A DNA stretch of 64,000 nucleotides from Limnephilus marmoratus (Eukaryota > Arthropoda > Insecta > Trichoptera > Limnephilidae): NCBI GenBank assembly GCA_917880885.1, contig OU862913.1:24189286-24253285 (forward strand), read 5' to 3'. Both the position numbers and the translations under genes were made by a program. The notes beneath the pieces are model-generated. The model was not told the DNA's origin. It made no database searches and worked only from the letters and a program-made list of their open reading frames with translations. Position 1 is the first letter of the stretch; every line of letters starts with the position of its first letter. This document shows positions 19,801 to 28,069 of this stretch, in pieces.

Positions 19801-19804
19801 CCAA
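17159..19804 (-). CDS. Endonuclease/reverse transcriptase of RTE-b, open but lacking its N-terminus
   Basis: 881 codons without a stop. The first codon is TTG from the flanking repeat, preceded by AGG and a TAA in that flank, so this is a 5'-truncated ORF and not a natural start. Residues 1-170 are the rear of an APE-type endonuclease: GDWN at 67-70, IDYIMV from 134, SDHNM from 160. The first ~100 residues of that domain are missing. RT motifs follow: GKAPGIDDVPAE near 394, motif A FIDLEKAFDK with D524, motif B RQGCSLSP at 581-588, motif C FADD at 624-627. The C-terminus has the ARWIGHVIRQEG block near 795. Closest to RTE/CFDP2-like proteins. All three RT aspartates are present, so RT could be active, but target nicking would not be. 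Confidence 0.92.
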   Translation of the reverse strand: MGKVKGYVQYSGRIILVKIETKPVDTVIIQVYMPTSSHSEEEVEEVYSSLDKLILEIKAGENLILLGDWNAVVGEGREGTCIGPFGLGARNDRGNRLTEFCEKHKLVIANTCFQHHPRQRYTWKSPGDRQRLQIDYIMVRHRFKNQIKDCRSYSGPDIDSDHNMVMAKSLLKLKKLKKRKNFKWDTKVLKIKEISDSFREKTKECNLMEEENVNAIWKMIKTKIITTAEETIGKEKPQARKEWITDEILNMIKDRRELKNDKRAESQEKYKVLRNQINRESRIAKETFYQNKCNEINDDLKRGNVERAHAAVKDFFGMRVGKGNAIEGEDGKILFEKDQIGERWKRYLEMLYNGKGNNDNETLIERENEVDADDLGDPITREEFDLALKNLKNGKAPGIDDVPAELIKPAGKGTIDALFKMIQTMYKTGKIPEDFEKCLIVALPKKAGTTKCEQHRTLSLISHASKILTNIILKRIEPKVENILPGDQFGFRRGVGTREAILSLRILLEKRIKRNQNTFIAFIDLEKAFDKVEWKRLFEILKRIDIKYRDRRIIQALYKNEAAIIRCDNDTKEASIRQGVRQGCSLSPVLFNAYIQSAIDDLRERMSHRKGVKIHGQKVDMIRFADDIAMVAESEEELQEALTIMQSILQNNYNMKINKDKTKLLTVGRTQHQMRVEMSGVPLKNTKEFVYLGSKITWDGRSKSEVNSRIHQARLAFNKRSKIIESNNIDLKLRILLIKTYVWSILMYGCETWCLSERDKRRLEAFEMWSYRRLLGISWRDHITNEEVLQRIEGGRHLLRTLSERRARWIGHVIRQEGLLHAIMEGMTEGTNARGRPRREYLEDLLVDVRCSSYADFKRAAQDREEWKKRIDDIAANQSQD

Positions 19805-19962
19805 CCTTTATAACCAACGCCATCTGTTAAATCAAATTTACACCGCCCGAATGCCAGCCTGCTGCCCGCCGTCCGCTGCCCACTTGTCAGCCCGCTCCCT
19901 TTATTGATATATTTCAATAAATTTACTCAAAACCTTGACAACACTTTATACGAATTTTCAAT
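19797..19962 (+). repeat. Right half of the repeat split by RTE-b
   Basis: AACCTTTATAACCAACGCC to TTGACAACACTTTATACGA corresponds to 20402-20531. It has a short extra segment, TGATATATTTCAATAAATTT, relative to that copy. Confidence 0.75.
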
Positions 19963-20287
19963 TTGGGAGGCGGGAATGAGTACCGCCGCCCCGTGAACCT
20001 TTATTGGATAACGAACACCTCTGCCATAGGTCACCCCAGGTGGTTCGCTACGTTTAGTGATTTAGCAGGGGTGCCCGGGTTCATGGGGTGAGGTTTGTCT
20101 AAGCCTTGGAGGCGGATGTCCTACCCCAGATTCCTACCCACCCCTTAAACCCTTTTCCTTCCCAGAACTCTCCTCTCCTTCCTTTTAAAGAAAAAAACCC
20201 TCCACACAGCATTCCCGAAGATGACATAGGCCCTGAGGGAAATTATTTTCCTTAGGGCCTCATAGCTCAGAGCTCATGTAAAAAAAA
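19963..20287 (+). mobile_element. SINE-T, short subfamily
   Basis: Sense copy: starts TTTGGGAGGCGGGAATGAG and ends GAGCTCATGTAAAAAAA. The bridge TTGGAGGCGGATGTCCTACC replaces the central block. The inner tail hairpin remains (CCCTGAGGG, then CCTTAGGGCC), but the outer stem partner is altered to CTCATAGCTCAG. Confidence 0.82.
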
Positions 20288-20334
20288 GGTTACAGAGGGG
20301 CTAATAAATTAGAGTTTTTAATCAAGAAAGAAAT

Positions 20335-20531
20335 ATGTATTTACTAGCTGACCCGGCCATACGTTGCTGTGACTAACGAAACACAACACCACGCCATTAC
20401 TCAACCTTTATAACCAACGCCATCTGTTAAATCAAATCCACACCGCCCGCATGCCAGCCTGTTGCCCGCCGCCCGCTGCCCACTTGCCAGCCCGCTCCCT
20501 TTATTTTTAAAACCTTGACAACACTTTATAC
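20335..20531 (+). repeat. Uninterrupted paralogue of the RTE-b target repeat
   Basis: Reads ACTAGCTGACCCGGCCATAC, ACGCCATTACTCAACC and GACAACACTTTATACGA without the LINE. The opening CTAGCTGACCCGG is shared by a common class of insect retroposons. Confidence 0.75.
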
Positions 20532-20996
20532 GAGACAAGACATCATTTTTTAGTAAGTATGTAAAGATTAACTATCTTATATTTTTTGATAAATTTGAAC
20601 AAAAGTAAGGTCAAATTTAGCTTACTTTTGACAAAAGGACACGCCCACAATACCCTTCTTTCGGTGTATTTCTTCAGTGGGCGGTATAAAGAGGGGCAAG
20701 TCTCAAGTCTACCGAGAAACAGAAGAGAGGGGCGAGGGGAAAACAAGGGAAATAGCAGGAGTATAGGGGGGCAAGTAACATTGTGAAGGGATGCGAATCG
20801 CCGGATGAAAGAGGACAAAGTAAATAACGGCGATGCGGGATTATCAAAATGACGATTAAATAATATACGTACCCCTTTTTGACACAGAAGACGACATTAA
20901 AGGTGAGAGAGTTAAAATATATAGACTATCTACTTTCAGTATCGCCCTGGTGAAAATTTATGTTCAAAATACTAAATTTATTTTTAATTGATTTAC
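20532..20996. other. No recognised feature
   Basis: Contains a 91-codon minus frame and a 66-codon plus frame without domain signal. CAGTATCGCCCTGGTG at 20938-20953 matches the SINE-R body and is probably a small relic. Confidence 0.4.
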
Positions 20997-21130
20997 TTTT
21001 TTTTTCATTAGCTTCACCCAGGAGGCACCGAGGAAAACAATTTCCCTAGGAGCCTATTTCATATTTGAGGATGCTGTGTGGAGGGTTTTTTAAGGGAAAG
21101 GAAGGAGAAGAAGATATGGGAAGCGAGGGG
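20997..21130 (-). mobile_element. SINE-T 3' fragment
   Basis: TTTTTTTCATTAGCTTCACC, GAAAACAATTTCCCTAGG and GATGCTGTGTGGAGGG mark the tail. It stops after GGAGAAGAAGATATGGG, so only ~130 bp at the 3' end remain. The sequence from 21131 to 21327 is unassigned. Confidence 0.75.
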
Positions 21131-21327
21131 GGAAAAGGTAGGACAAAAGGACTTGTAACAATAATTAATACCAAGTCCAAGCAGTGATAGTATGTATGCG
21201 TGCTTTGTAGGTATGTGTATGTGTAGGTATTAGTATGTGCGTAACCATCTAGGTTATTTTCTAAACATTATTATTTAATTGACTTTTACCGCGTGAATTC
21301 TATAACACTTCCATTAAAGATGTCAGT

Positions 21328-21752
21328 TTTTTTTACATTAGCTCTACACAGGAAGCCCTAAGGAAAACAACTTCCCTCGGGGCCTTTATCATCCTTGAGA
21401 ATGCTGTGTGGAGGGTATTTTAGGAAAGTGAAGTTCTGGGAAGAAAAAGGTATGATGGGTGGGTAGGAATCTGGGGGTCAGTGTGTCCAGGAGTGACGGA
21501 CGTATGAATCTGTTCCTCACACTGCGGTGTAAGGCAAAGGGTCGGGAGAATCCGGCTGGAGAGGTCAAAAGGCCTCCCTCAATCAGTCTCCTCCGATCCA
21601 GCCCGCCACGCAGTTATTGGCAAACATATCCGCCACCAAGACCTAGACAAACCTCATCCAATGAATCCGGGCACCCCTGCTAAGTCACCAAACGTAGCGA
21701 ACCAAATCTTGGGTGACCTGTGACAGGGGTGATTGGTTCCCGCGGCGGCGGT
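21328..21752 (-). mobile_element. SINE-T, long subfamily
   Basis: ACATTAGCTCTACACAGG near the tail; AGTGACGGACGTATGAATC in the middle; 5' end GGTTCCCGCGGCGGCGGTAA. A small deletion removes the GTTGGTTATCC segment. Confidence 0.82.
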
Positions 21753-21775
21753 AAAAGACTTATTTGACTTTATTT

Positions 21776-22232
21776 CACATAATAGTGCACAACTGCTGAC
21801 ACTGTGCCCAATTTAGCAGCCACCTCTGGTCTGGAGTCCCAAAATTCTTAAAAAAACCCTTGACTCTGTATAGAAACGGGCGGTCCGTTTGATAGATTGG
21901 TCTGTCTTAACCAGCGGATTGCAATTTTTAGAGCACAGGCGTCAAGTAGGTATTCTGTCCTTATTCTACTAGTATTACAAATGAAGATGCTCCGAGGAAC
22001 TAGCGTCATCGATCACTTCGGTACCCATGCATTGTCAACGTAAGTGCATGGTTTACAATTGTCACGTGAGAGCGGGTCGCTACTACGATTCGTTATTCAG
22101 TTCAACAGCTCGCCTGTGGAATGATTTTCCAGCCTCTGTGTTTCCTTCCTCCTATAACATGAGTCTCTTCAATATCCATGTACAGTGTACACTCATTCCT
22201 CTCCCCGAAAAGACCCTCCACACAGACGTTTG
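21776..22232 (+). pseudogene. LINE-C fragment, heavily mutated
   Basis: GCAGCCACCTCTGGTCTGG, AAACGGGCGGTCCGTTTG and GTGGAATGATTTTCCAGCC align to the LINE-C ORF, with several frameshifts. It ends ACCCTCCACACAGACG without the tail hairpin. More diverged than the copies at 13.4 and 25.9 kb. Confidence 0.8.
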
Positions 22233-22915
22233 AAAATAACGATCATGTAAAACAAACTTTTTTTATACTTTTCCTGATATAGTTTTCATATGGAGAACGG
22301 TATGATAAAAAGTTTGGTGAAAAACGTCCTTAAATTTGTGTTGGTCGCCTCAACTCTTGTTGCGCGACTAACCAGCCAGCGGACGAAAATCCACATTTCG
22401 TCGAAAGTTGTTCTTACGATCGTGCAGGGCGGTTACAATGAGAAAGATTAATTATTCTCCGTACCAGCTTTTTAAAATTATAACTCAATATCGAATTTAT
22501 TTCAATTCAAATTAGCTTTAATTTATACCTTCATCCAAAAATGCTGAAAGGCGTGATGATAAAACTATTAAAATAATGTACTTTTTGTAGTTATTTTTTG
22601 ATTATAAGTATTTATCAATTTTCAATAATGTCTAAATTTAATAAGAATGTTAAAAAAAATCTGAAATATATTAGTTTGTAAGTGCGCAAATAAATACACA
22701 AGCGGACCAATTTTCGCCAAGAAACACATGTACGTACATATTTTTTAATGATTTTATTGAAACTAAAATTAAAATTCTAAAACATACGTTTGCTAGATAA
22801 TGTATTGATTTATTTTACTTCTTCTAACACAGCAAACTTATTTTGTGGCACCATTATGATTGAAATTAATGAATTACTTCGTTTTTACCACTTTTATTGT
22901 TTATAAAACCGACAT

Positions 22916-22943
22916 GTTTCGTTAGCAAAGCTGACTTCTTCAG
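22916..22943 (-). ncRNA. Hammerhead-ribozyme-like motif (minus arm)
   Basis: The minus strand reads CTGAAGA, a helix II GTCAGC-TTT-GCTAAC with one mismatch, GAAAC, then AT and GTC, the cleavage triplet. Sequence after GTC (GGUUUU) can pair with the AGAACC upstream of the core as a 6-bp helix I, counting one G-U. All conserved boxes are present. The tiny helix III is typical of Penelope-type hammerheads. Confidence 0.7.
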
Positions 22944-22958
22944 GGTTCTGTCAAAACC

Positions 22959-22986
22959 CTGAAGAAGTCAGCTTTGCTGACGAAAC
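22959..22986 (+). ncRNA. Hammerhead-ribozyme-like motif (plus arm)
   Basis: CTGAAGA, perfect helix II GTCAGC-TTT-GCTGAC, GAAAC, AT, GTC. Helix I (GCUUUU with AAAACC) has one C-C mismatch. This arm has the perfect helix II and the other has the perfect helix I. Confidence 0.7.
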
Positions 22987-23404
22987 ATGTCGCTTTTATA
23001 AACAATAAAAGTGGTAAAAACGAAGTAATTAATTAATTTCAATTCAGATTTTTTTTACTGTATGATTTTATTATTTGAAATGGGTGTGGATTATACAAAA
23101 ACTTTTTTGAAAATTGAACAAATCTGCCAACGACCTATGGAATAACCTTATTATATTAAAAATTAAAAAATTTCTCAAAATTTATTACATACGAATGCTA
23201 GATAAAAGAACAATCTTTCGAAATCCATTTATAATTTTTTGTGGAAAAGATTCAATACGTCTAAAAACTTTTTTGAAAATGACGTATTTCCGGTTTTCTC
23301 TGGTAATGCCCTCTTAAGAGGAAACCGGGCGGCGTTTTGCCTATTTTGTACAAATGTATTCCCAAATTTCCTCTCTGGATTTTGATACCAATGCAAATAT
23401 ATTT

Positions 23405-23600
23405 TTCGAAGGGAAGACTTCTTTAGCACCGTTGAAAATTGTAACTCGATGAAACGAAAAAAATGCAATCACAAAGAAACATACTGTAGGATTTAACCTG
23501 CGAGCGAATGAGATGTATTAATTGGTCTCCTCTTTATGCGGTGCTTCATAGCCTCCTCAATCTTGTCTACTTTAGTTTTCTGAAGGTTTCACTTCTATTG
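23405..23600 (-). repeat. Rep-2 with an extended flank
   Basis: Rep-2 core ACTCGATGAAACGAAAAAAA, then GGATTTAACCTGCGAGCGAA and TGCGGTGCTTCATAGCC. TTCTGAAGGTTTCACTTCTA recurs at 51113-51132. The same block order occurs in reverse at 46130-46205. Unknown class. Confidence 0.6.
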
Positions 23601-24044
23601 CGTGTGAACTGCACACAATTAAGATAATATAGATATCGACTACTAGCGTGTACCGTTTTGCTTTTTTTGATAAGTTATTTCTTATAGGTGTTAAGACTCT
23701 TCAAAAATCATTAAAATTGCCTGGTTTAAACGCCATCAACACACGTTCAGCTTACGTAATTTTTAACTCTTCAGGTCTCGACCACATTTTGTCAGAGGGT
23801 CAAAATATTTCCGATTTTCAATAAAATACAAATAAATGGAATATTTTTGAGCTGTTTTTCAAAGGCGATGAAATAAGCTTTCAAATTTTTTAAATCGAAA
23901 AAATATATAATTTTTTAATTCGGAATTCGATGGGGTGTTGCATTACGAAATAACTCTTAGGTGGTATTATTTTAAGATAAAAATTAGATATAAATGGGAT
24001 AATCTTTTATTACGAGATATTAAGACTGTTGGTTTTCCAAATAA
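23601..24044. other. AT-rich flank with a Rep-4 piece
   Basis: 23780-23930 (GACCACATTTTGTCAGAGGG, then GAGCTGTTTTTCAAAGGCG) matches Rep-4. Nothing else is assignable. Confidence 0.5.
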
Positions 24045-24190
24045 AATAATGAACGCCTTGAGCCAGGAGACCGAAGTGTCTCAGTAGCAGGAGTTCTGAA
24101 TTAAACAGTTAGCTCCCTGAGCCGTTTTAAGTGGCTCAGTGTAGGATTCTTCTTTGTAAAAGAAAAGTAGGCGATATGGGTATCAAACCG
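24045..24190 (+). repeat. Rep-5 copy
   Basis: GCCAGGAGACCGAAGTGTC, AGTTAGCTCCCTGAGCCG and GTGGCTCAGTGTAGGATTC are the reverse complement of 51604-51770. A shorter relative (GACCCGGGAGACCGATG, then TTAATTCCCCGGGAGC) sits at 24614-24670. Class unknown. Confidence 0.6.
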
Positions 24191-24283
24191 CGCGTAACGA
24201 CCAACACAACCCGAATTGCACAGTGAAAATTTGAACAGTATGTTCATTGGACCCTTTTTGCGAGAAAAGGCCCATACTGAACG

Positions 24284-24613
24284 CCTTTTTTACATGAGCT
24301 CCACACAGGAGGCCCTGAGAAAAATAATTTCTCTCAGGGCCTATGTCATCTTTGGGGATGCTGTGTGGAGTTTTTTTTAAAGGAAAGGAAGGAGGGAAGG
24401 AGGGATGAGTTCTGGGAAGAAAGAGGGTTTAAGGGGTGAGTAAGAATCAGGGTTCAGTGTGTCCTGGTCATCCGCCTCCAAGACCTAGACAAACCTCACC
24501 TCATGAACCCGGGCACCCCTGCTAAATCACCAAACGTAGTGAACCACTTGGGGTGACCTATGACAGAGGTGTTGGTTATCCAATAAAGGTTCCCGGGGCG
24601 GCGGTGCCCAAAT
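24284..24613 (-). mobile_element. SINE-T, short subfamily
   Basis: ACATGAGCTCCACACAGG near the tail, bridge GTGTCCTGGTCATCCGCC, 5' end GGTTCCCGGGGCGGCGG. Inner hairpin intact: GGCCCTGAG facing CTCAGGGCC. Confidence 0.88.
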
Positions 24614-24834
24614 TGACCCGGGAGACCGATGCGGCAAATTGGGCGGTTAATTCCCCGGGAGCTTGATTCGTCCTTCGCCTTCAAACATGGTTTTTTTTCA
24701 AATATTTAAATTTTAAAAAAATGTATTCTCCTCTCACTACTTGATTCATCCACATTCAGTCATCAAATCAAATCGTTTGGTACTTTTACCAATTAGTTGC
24801 CTGCAACGGGCAAGAAGGTAATTATTTATTTAAT

Positions 24835-24965
24835 TAAATGAACACAACATTAGCGACACTCAATCGAAAATCTGGACACAGAAAAAGATATTGACACCTC
24901 CGGGACTCGAACCCAGGACCTTCTGCTTACACGGCAACAGTTCTGCAAACTGAGCTTAGGTGTAT
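24835..24965 (-). mobile_element. SINE-G copy
   Basis: GCGACACTCAATCGAAAATC and CCTCCGGGACTCGAACCCAG match 13140-13215. The A-box side is degraded (GCAAACTGAGCTTAGG). Confidence 0.62.
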
Positions 24966-25150
24966 AATAATAATAATAATAATTATAAATTTGGACAACT
25001 TATATAGCGCTGTTTTTGCGAAAAATCGCCTCAAGAGCGCTGTACAAATTAGCATGGATTTTACATTAGAATTTACTTAACTTAGGAGGCTAGATAACAA
25101 CTCGTCTTGCAGCTATCAAGCGCATGGATTATTGGAATTCTAGCCCCTCG
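24966..25150 (-). repeat. LINE 3' end with (TAA)n tail
   Basis: ATAATAATAATAATAATTAT, then TTATATAGCGCTGTTTTTGC and TCAAGAGCGCTGTACAAA. The same 3' UTR string opens the pieces at 45182 and 46216. No coding part remains. 25150-25232 is A/T-rich filler. Confidence 0.7.
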
Positions 25151-25232
25151 ATAAATTAAATAAAATAAAATAAAATAAATATATATCCAATTCGTTATTA
25201 TCCAATTAATTATTTATTATTGTGTATCCGTT

Positions 25233-25574
25233 ACCGTAAAAGCCCGAATATTGGTAAATCCTAAGATTTTCCGGTAAATCCTAAGATTTACCAACTCTTA
25301 ATGGTAAAAGTCCGAACCGTTCTATAATCATCGTTCACCAACCTAACCTAACCTAACCTAACATGTACTAAATTCTAATGGTAAAAGCCCGAAAAAATCG
25401 TTTCTTATTTAAATATTATAAACGATTTTTTCGGGCTTTTACCATTAGAATTAGGTACATGTTAGGTTAGGTTAGTTTAGGTTGGTGAACGATGATTATA
25501 GAACGGTTCGGACTTTTACCATTAAGAGTTGGTAAATCTTTGGATTTACCGTAGTTTGGGCTTTTACAGTAAGG
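25233..25574. mobile_element. PAL-T palindromic MITE, copy 2
   Basis: Opens TTACCGTAAAAGCCCGAATA and closes TAGTTTGGGCTTTTACAGTAA. The four-unit CCTAA run is intact in the left arm; one unit is mutated in the right (TTAGTTTAGG). Central loop near 25408-25420. Confidence 0.85.
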
Positions 25575-25835
25575 GGTCGTCCATTAATCACGTGATGTTT
25601 TTTAGCAACTTTTTAACCTCCCCCCCCACCGTGGTGATATGTGGTGAAGTTTTAGACCCCCCCCCCCCCCAAAATCACGTGTATTTTTTTTTAGTACAAA
25701 ATATTTTGAAATTTTCAGAATATTATCACGAAAAATAAATACACGGGATATCTCATTATACCCCCCCCCCCCGTGATATTTTGTGATTTTTCCCGAACCC
25801 TCCCCCCCTTTGGAGCCTCACGTGATTAAATTTGA
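25573..25835 (+). mobile_element. C-rich MITE with poly-C runs
   Basis: Opens AAGGGGTCGTCCATTAATCA and CACGTGATG, and closes with CCTCACGTGATTAAATTTG. Three C runs of 7-14 lie inside. It resembles the widespread insect GGGGTCGTCCATTAATCACG elements. It abuts PAL-T on the left and LINE-C on the right. Confidence 0.6.
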
Positions 25836-25849
25836 ATTTGAATTTGGCA

Positions 25850-26349
25850 CGATTGAGTTTGGCAGCCACCTCTGGTCTGGAGCTCCAAAATACCTGAAAA
25901 ATACCCTCGACTCTGTGCAGAAACGGGCGGTCCGTTTGATAGATTCGCCCATCTTAACAGACGGATTGCAATCTTTAGAGCACAGACGTCGAGTGGGAAT
26001 GCTATCCTTGTTCTACCGGTATTACAATGGAAGATGCTCCGAGGAACTAGCATCATTAATCCCTTCGGCACCGGTGCATAGTCGGGAAACACGCCAAACG
26101 CGTGCCCAACATTTGTACACAGTTGACATTTGTCACATGAGAACGGGTCATTTCAACGGTGTGTTCAACAGCTCGGCTGTGGAATGATTTGCCGGCCTCT
26201 GTGTTTCCTCCTTCCTACAACATGGGTCTCTTCAAGACCAATGTTCATTCCTTCCTCTCCTCAAAAAGACCCTCCACACAGCATCCCAGATGACATAGGC
26301 CCTGAGGGAAATTATTTTCTTCAGGGGCTCCTGTGTGGAGTTAATGTAA
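25850..26349 (+). pseudogene. LINE-C 3' fragment with complete tail
   Basis: FGSHLWSGAPKYLKNTLDSV, MLSLFYRYYNGRCSEEL and HLYTVDICHMRTGHF are in one frame. A short deletion near 26150 (loss of the TTCGACTCG stretch) shifts frame before LWNDLPASVFP. The 3' UTR is the clearest shared tail: CTCCACACAG at 26272-26281 pairs with CTGTGTGGAG at 26331-26340, enclosing the CCCTGAGG/CTTCAGGG hairpin, then TTAATGTAAAAAAA. Confidence 0.87.
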
Positions 26350-26626
26350 AAAAATACGACTAACATATCGATGTCTAGAACATATTTGTGTGTGAAATTA
26401 TTTGGTTATTAAAATGTGGAGTTTTTGCTTTTCTACTCACGCATACGCGATGACGGCCTAGTTTTGGTTTTGTAGAAGAAGGAGGTTTTCTTACCTGAAA
26501 CAAAGAAAGAAAAAAACATTAAAATTCCATATTTGTAAAAAGCACTAACTTTGTGGCTCGCCATAATTTACAATAAAAAACACATAAATTTGTTTAATAC
26601 CACTTTTATTTTAAAACACTCTACCG

Positions 26627-26653
26627 GTTTCAGAAGCACCCTTCCTTCATCAG
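26627..26653 (-). ncRNA. Hammerhead-ribozyme-like motif (minus arm)
   Basis: The minus strand reads CTGATGA, helix II AGGAAG-GGTG-CTTCT with one bulged G, GAAAC, CG, GTA. GAG after the triplet pairs with CTC just before CTGATGA (helix I). All core boxes fit. Confidence 0.68.
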
Positions 26654-26686
26654 GAGAACATTATAACTAAACTATGATACAGAATG

Positions 26687-27067
26687 TTAAGTGTTTGAGT
26701 GGGAGGTGAGCAAAGGGGTGGGGGTAATTGCGGGATTTCCGGAAAGAACAGAGCGATTAATTGGAAAAATATTTAGAATGGGACTGAAAGATAGATTAAT
26801 TTGGTTATTCAAAATACTAGCATTATTATTTAGGGATTTTCTGATTTCTAGTGCTTCTAAATTATCTAATTTTTTGCTTTTATTATTACGGTGAAGAATT
26901 TTAACCCCTGTGTCCTTATTAAAAGTGTGATCTGTGGAAATTAGGTGATTAGCAAACTCTGAAAAATTATTATTATTTAAGCATCTTAAATGTTCTGTGA
27001 TATGTATGTTCTGTAATATGTTATGTGATATGTGTGTTCTGTGATATGTTATGTGATCACAGAACAT
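26687..27067 (-). pseudogene. Penelope-like endonuclease C-terminus, minus arm
   Basis: ITEHLRCLNNNNFSEFANHL, TGVKILHRNNKSKKLDNLEA, LEIRKSLNNNASILNNQINL. This matches the region after the GIY-YIG core in Penelope-like elements (the EHL, FANHL and LEALEI blocks). The GIY-YIG motif and the whole RT are absent. 126 codons open. Confidence 0.68.
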
Positions 27068-27370
27068 TTAAGATGCTTAAATAATAATAATTTTTCGGAG
27101 TTTGCTAATCACCTAATTTCCACAGATCACACTTTTAATCAGGACACAGGGGTTAAAATTCTTCACCGTAATAATAATAGCAAAAAATTAGATAATTTAG
27201 AAGCACTAGAAATCAGAAAATCCCTAAATAATAATGCTAGTATTTTGAATAACCAAATTAATCTATCTTTCAGTCCCATTCTAAATATTTTTCCAATTAA
27301 CCGCTCTGTTCTTTCCGGAAATCCCGCAATTACCCCCACCTCTTTGCTCACCTCCCACTCAAACACCTAA
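27032..27370 (+). pseudogene. Penelope-like endonuclease C-terminus, plus arm
   Basis: Same protein as the minus arm, with only a few changes (FNQDTG for FNKDTG, NNNSKK for NNKSKK, TPTSL for TPTPL). It keeps an open frame of about 105 codons and ends SLLTSHSNT. Confidence 0.68.
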
Positions 27371-27403
27371 TATTCTGTATCATAGTTTAATTATAATGTT
27401 CTC

Positions 27404-27430
27404 CTGATGAAGGAAGGGTGCTTCTGAAAC
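27404..27430 (+). ncRNA. Hammerhead-ribozyme-like motif (plus arm)
   Basis: Identical core to the minus arm: CTGATGA at 27404-27410, GAAAC at 27426-27430, GGTA following. It lies just downstream of the endonuclease stop, the expected place in a Penelope element. Confidence 0.68.
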
Positions 27431-27603
27431 CGGTAGAGTGTTTTAAAATAAAAGTGGTCTTAAACAAATTTATGTGTTTTTTATTGTACATTAAAATTCA
27501 TTCAATAAATAAAGTAGGCAGTACTTATAAGCAAGAACATTTCGCATAAATTAAGGTTAACCCCTCAAACCTCGATCATACTTTGTTAGAGGGTCATAAT
27601 ATA

Positions 27604-27652
27604 TTTTTTTACAAGGCTCCACACAGGAAAATAATTTCCTTCAGGGCCTACA
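27604..27652 (-). repeat. LINE-C/SINE-T tail scrap
   Basis: TTTTTTACAAGGCTCCACAC then AATAATTTCCTTCAGGGCC. About 45 bp of the shared tail, with part of the hairpin deleted. Confidence 0.6.
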
Positions 27653-27667
27653 TAATTAGATTGTAAC

Positions 27668-27915
27668 TGACGGCCTGCGTACTCCAGCGGTAAGGCTCTT
27701 GACTCACACTCCGAAAGTCAAATAAATTTTATTTGTTTAATTCGTGTTATTTCACAATTTATTCATTTAAATTAATATATAGTACATTTGCGGCACGTTC
27801 CAGAGTGGAAGATACTCTCAAAATCGCCCTGGTGTAAGATGATTCAGAAATGAAAAGTTGCTTGAAATGGCTTTAGCCGTGTTTGGTGACCAGATCTGAA
27901 TAGCCAGGTACGTCC
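27668..27915 (+). mobile_element. SINE-R, 3'-truncated
   Basis: GACGGCCTGCGTACTCCAGC retains the A box. The B box is deleted (CTCCGAAAGTCAAATAAAT). The body runs to CAGATCTGAATAGCCAGG. Confidence 0.78.
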
Positions 27916-27917
27916 CC

Positions 27918-28062
27918 GCTTATAATATAATTTACTTGTAATTGTGAAATAAAACAAATTAATTAAATGAAATTTATTTTATGCCACGCCGAGATTCGAT
28001 CCCGCGACCTTCGTATTTGTTGGTCGTCAGTCATTAGTATGGTAAAATACTCGGCTACCGAG
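27918..28062 (-). mobile_element. tRNA-headed SINE fragment (SINE-R-like)
   Basis: The minus strand gives a head with GCGGGATCGAATCTCGGCG (B box) and AACTCGGTAGCCGAGTATT at its 5' side. TAAAATAAATTTCATTTAAT follows, as in the SINE-R body. It abuts TTAA719 on the right. The tRNA part differs from SINE-R at 8.2 kb, so it may be a sub-family. Confidence 0.6.
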
Positions 28063-28069
28063 TTTCCTC

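Larger units (their letters stand above)
22822..23052. mobile_element. Penelope-like terminal palindrome nested in TTAA719
   Basis: Arms of ~85 bp pair around 22950: GAATTACTTCGTTTTTACC at 22871 with GGTAAAAACGAAGTAATT at 23010. The sequence CCTGAAGAAGTCAGC and GACGAAACATGTCG in each arm gives a hammerhead core. No protein sequence is present, so this is an inverted pair of terminal repeats only. Confidence 0.75.
22371..23317 (-). mobile_element. TTAA719 element, copy 2, with a nested palindrome
   Basis: Reverse complement of 28070-28788. Landmarks: GACGAAAATCCACATTTCG at 22383, GGTTACAATGAGAAAG, TACACAAGCGGACCAATTTT and TGGTAATGCCCTCTTAAGAG at the right. 22822-23052 is inserted inside it. 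The left terminal TTAA is lost. Confidence 0.8.
26569..27487. mobile_element. Head-to-head pair of Penelope-like element 3' ends
   Basis: A ~455-bp inverted repeat centred near 27030-27058. The outer edges pair: ACAATAAAAAACACATAAAT at 26570 with ATTTATGTGTTTTTTATTGT at 27468. Each arm holds, outside in, AAAAGTGG, a hammerhead core and the C-terminal part of a Penelope-type endonuclease. The centre has a short repeat of TGTGATATGTTATGTGAT. The arms differ at only a few sites, so the structure is young or maintained. Confidence 0.75.
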
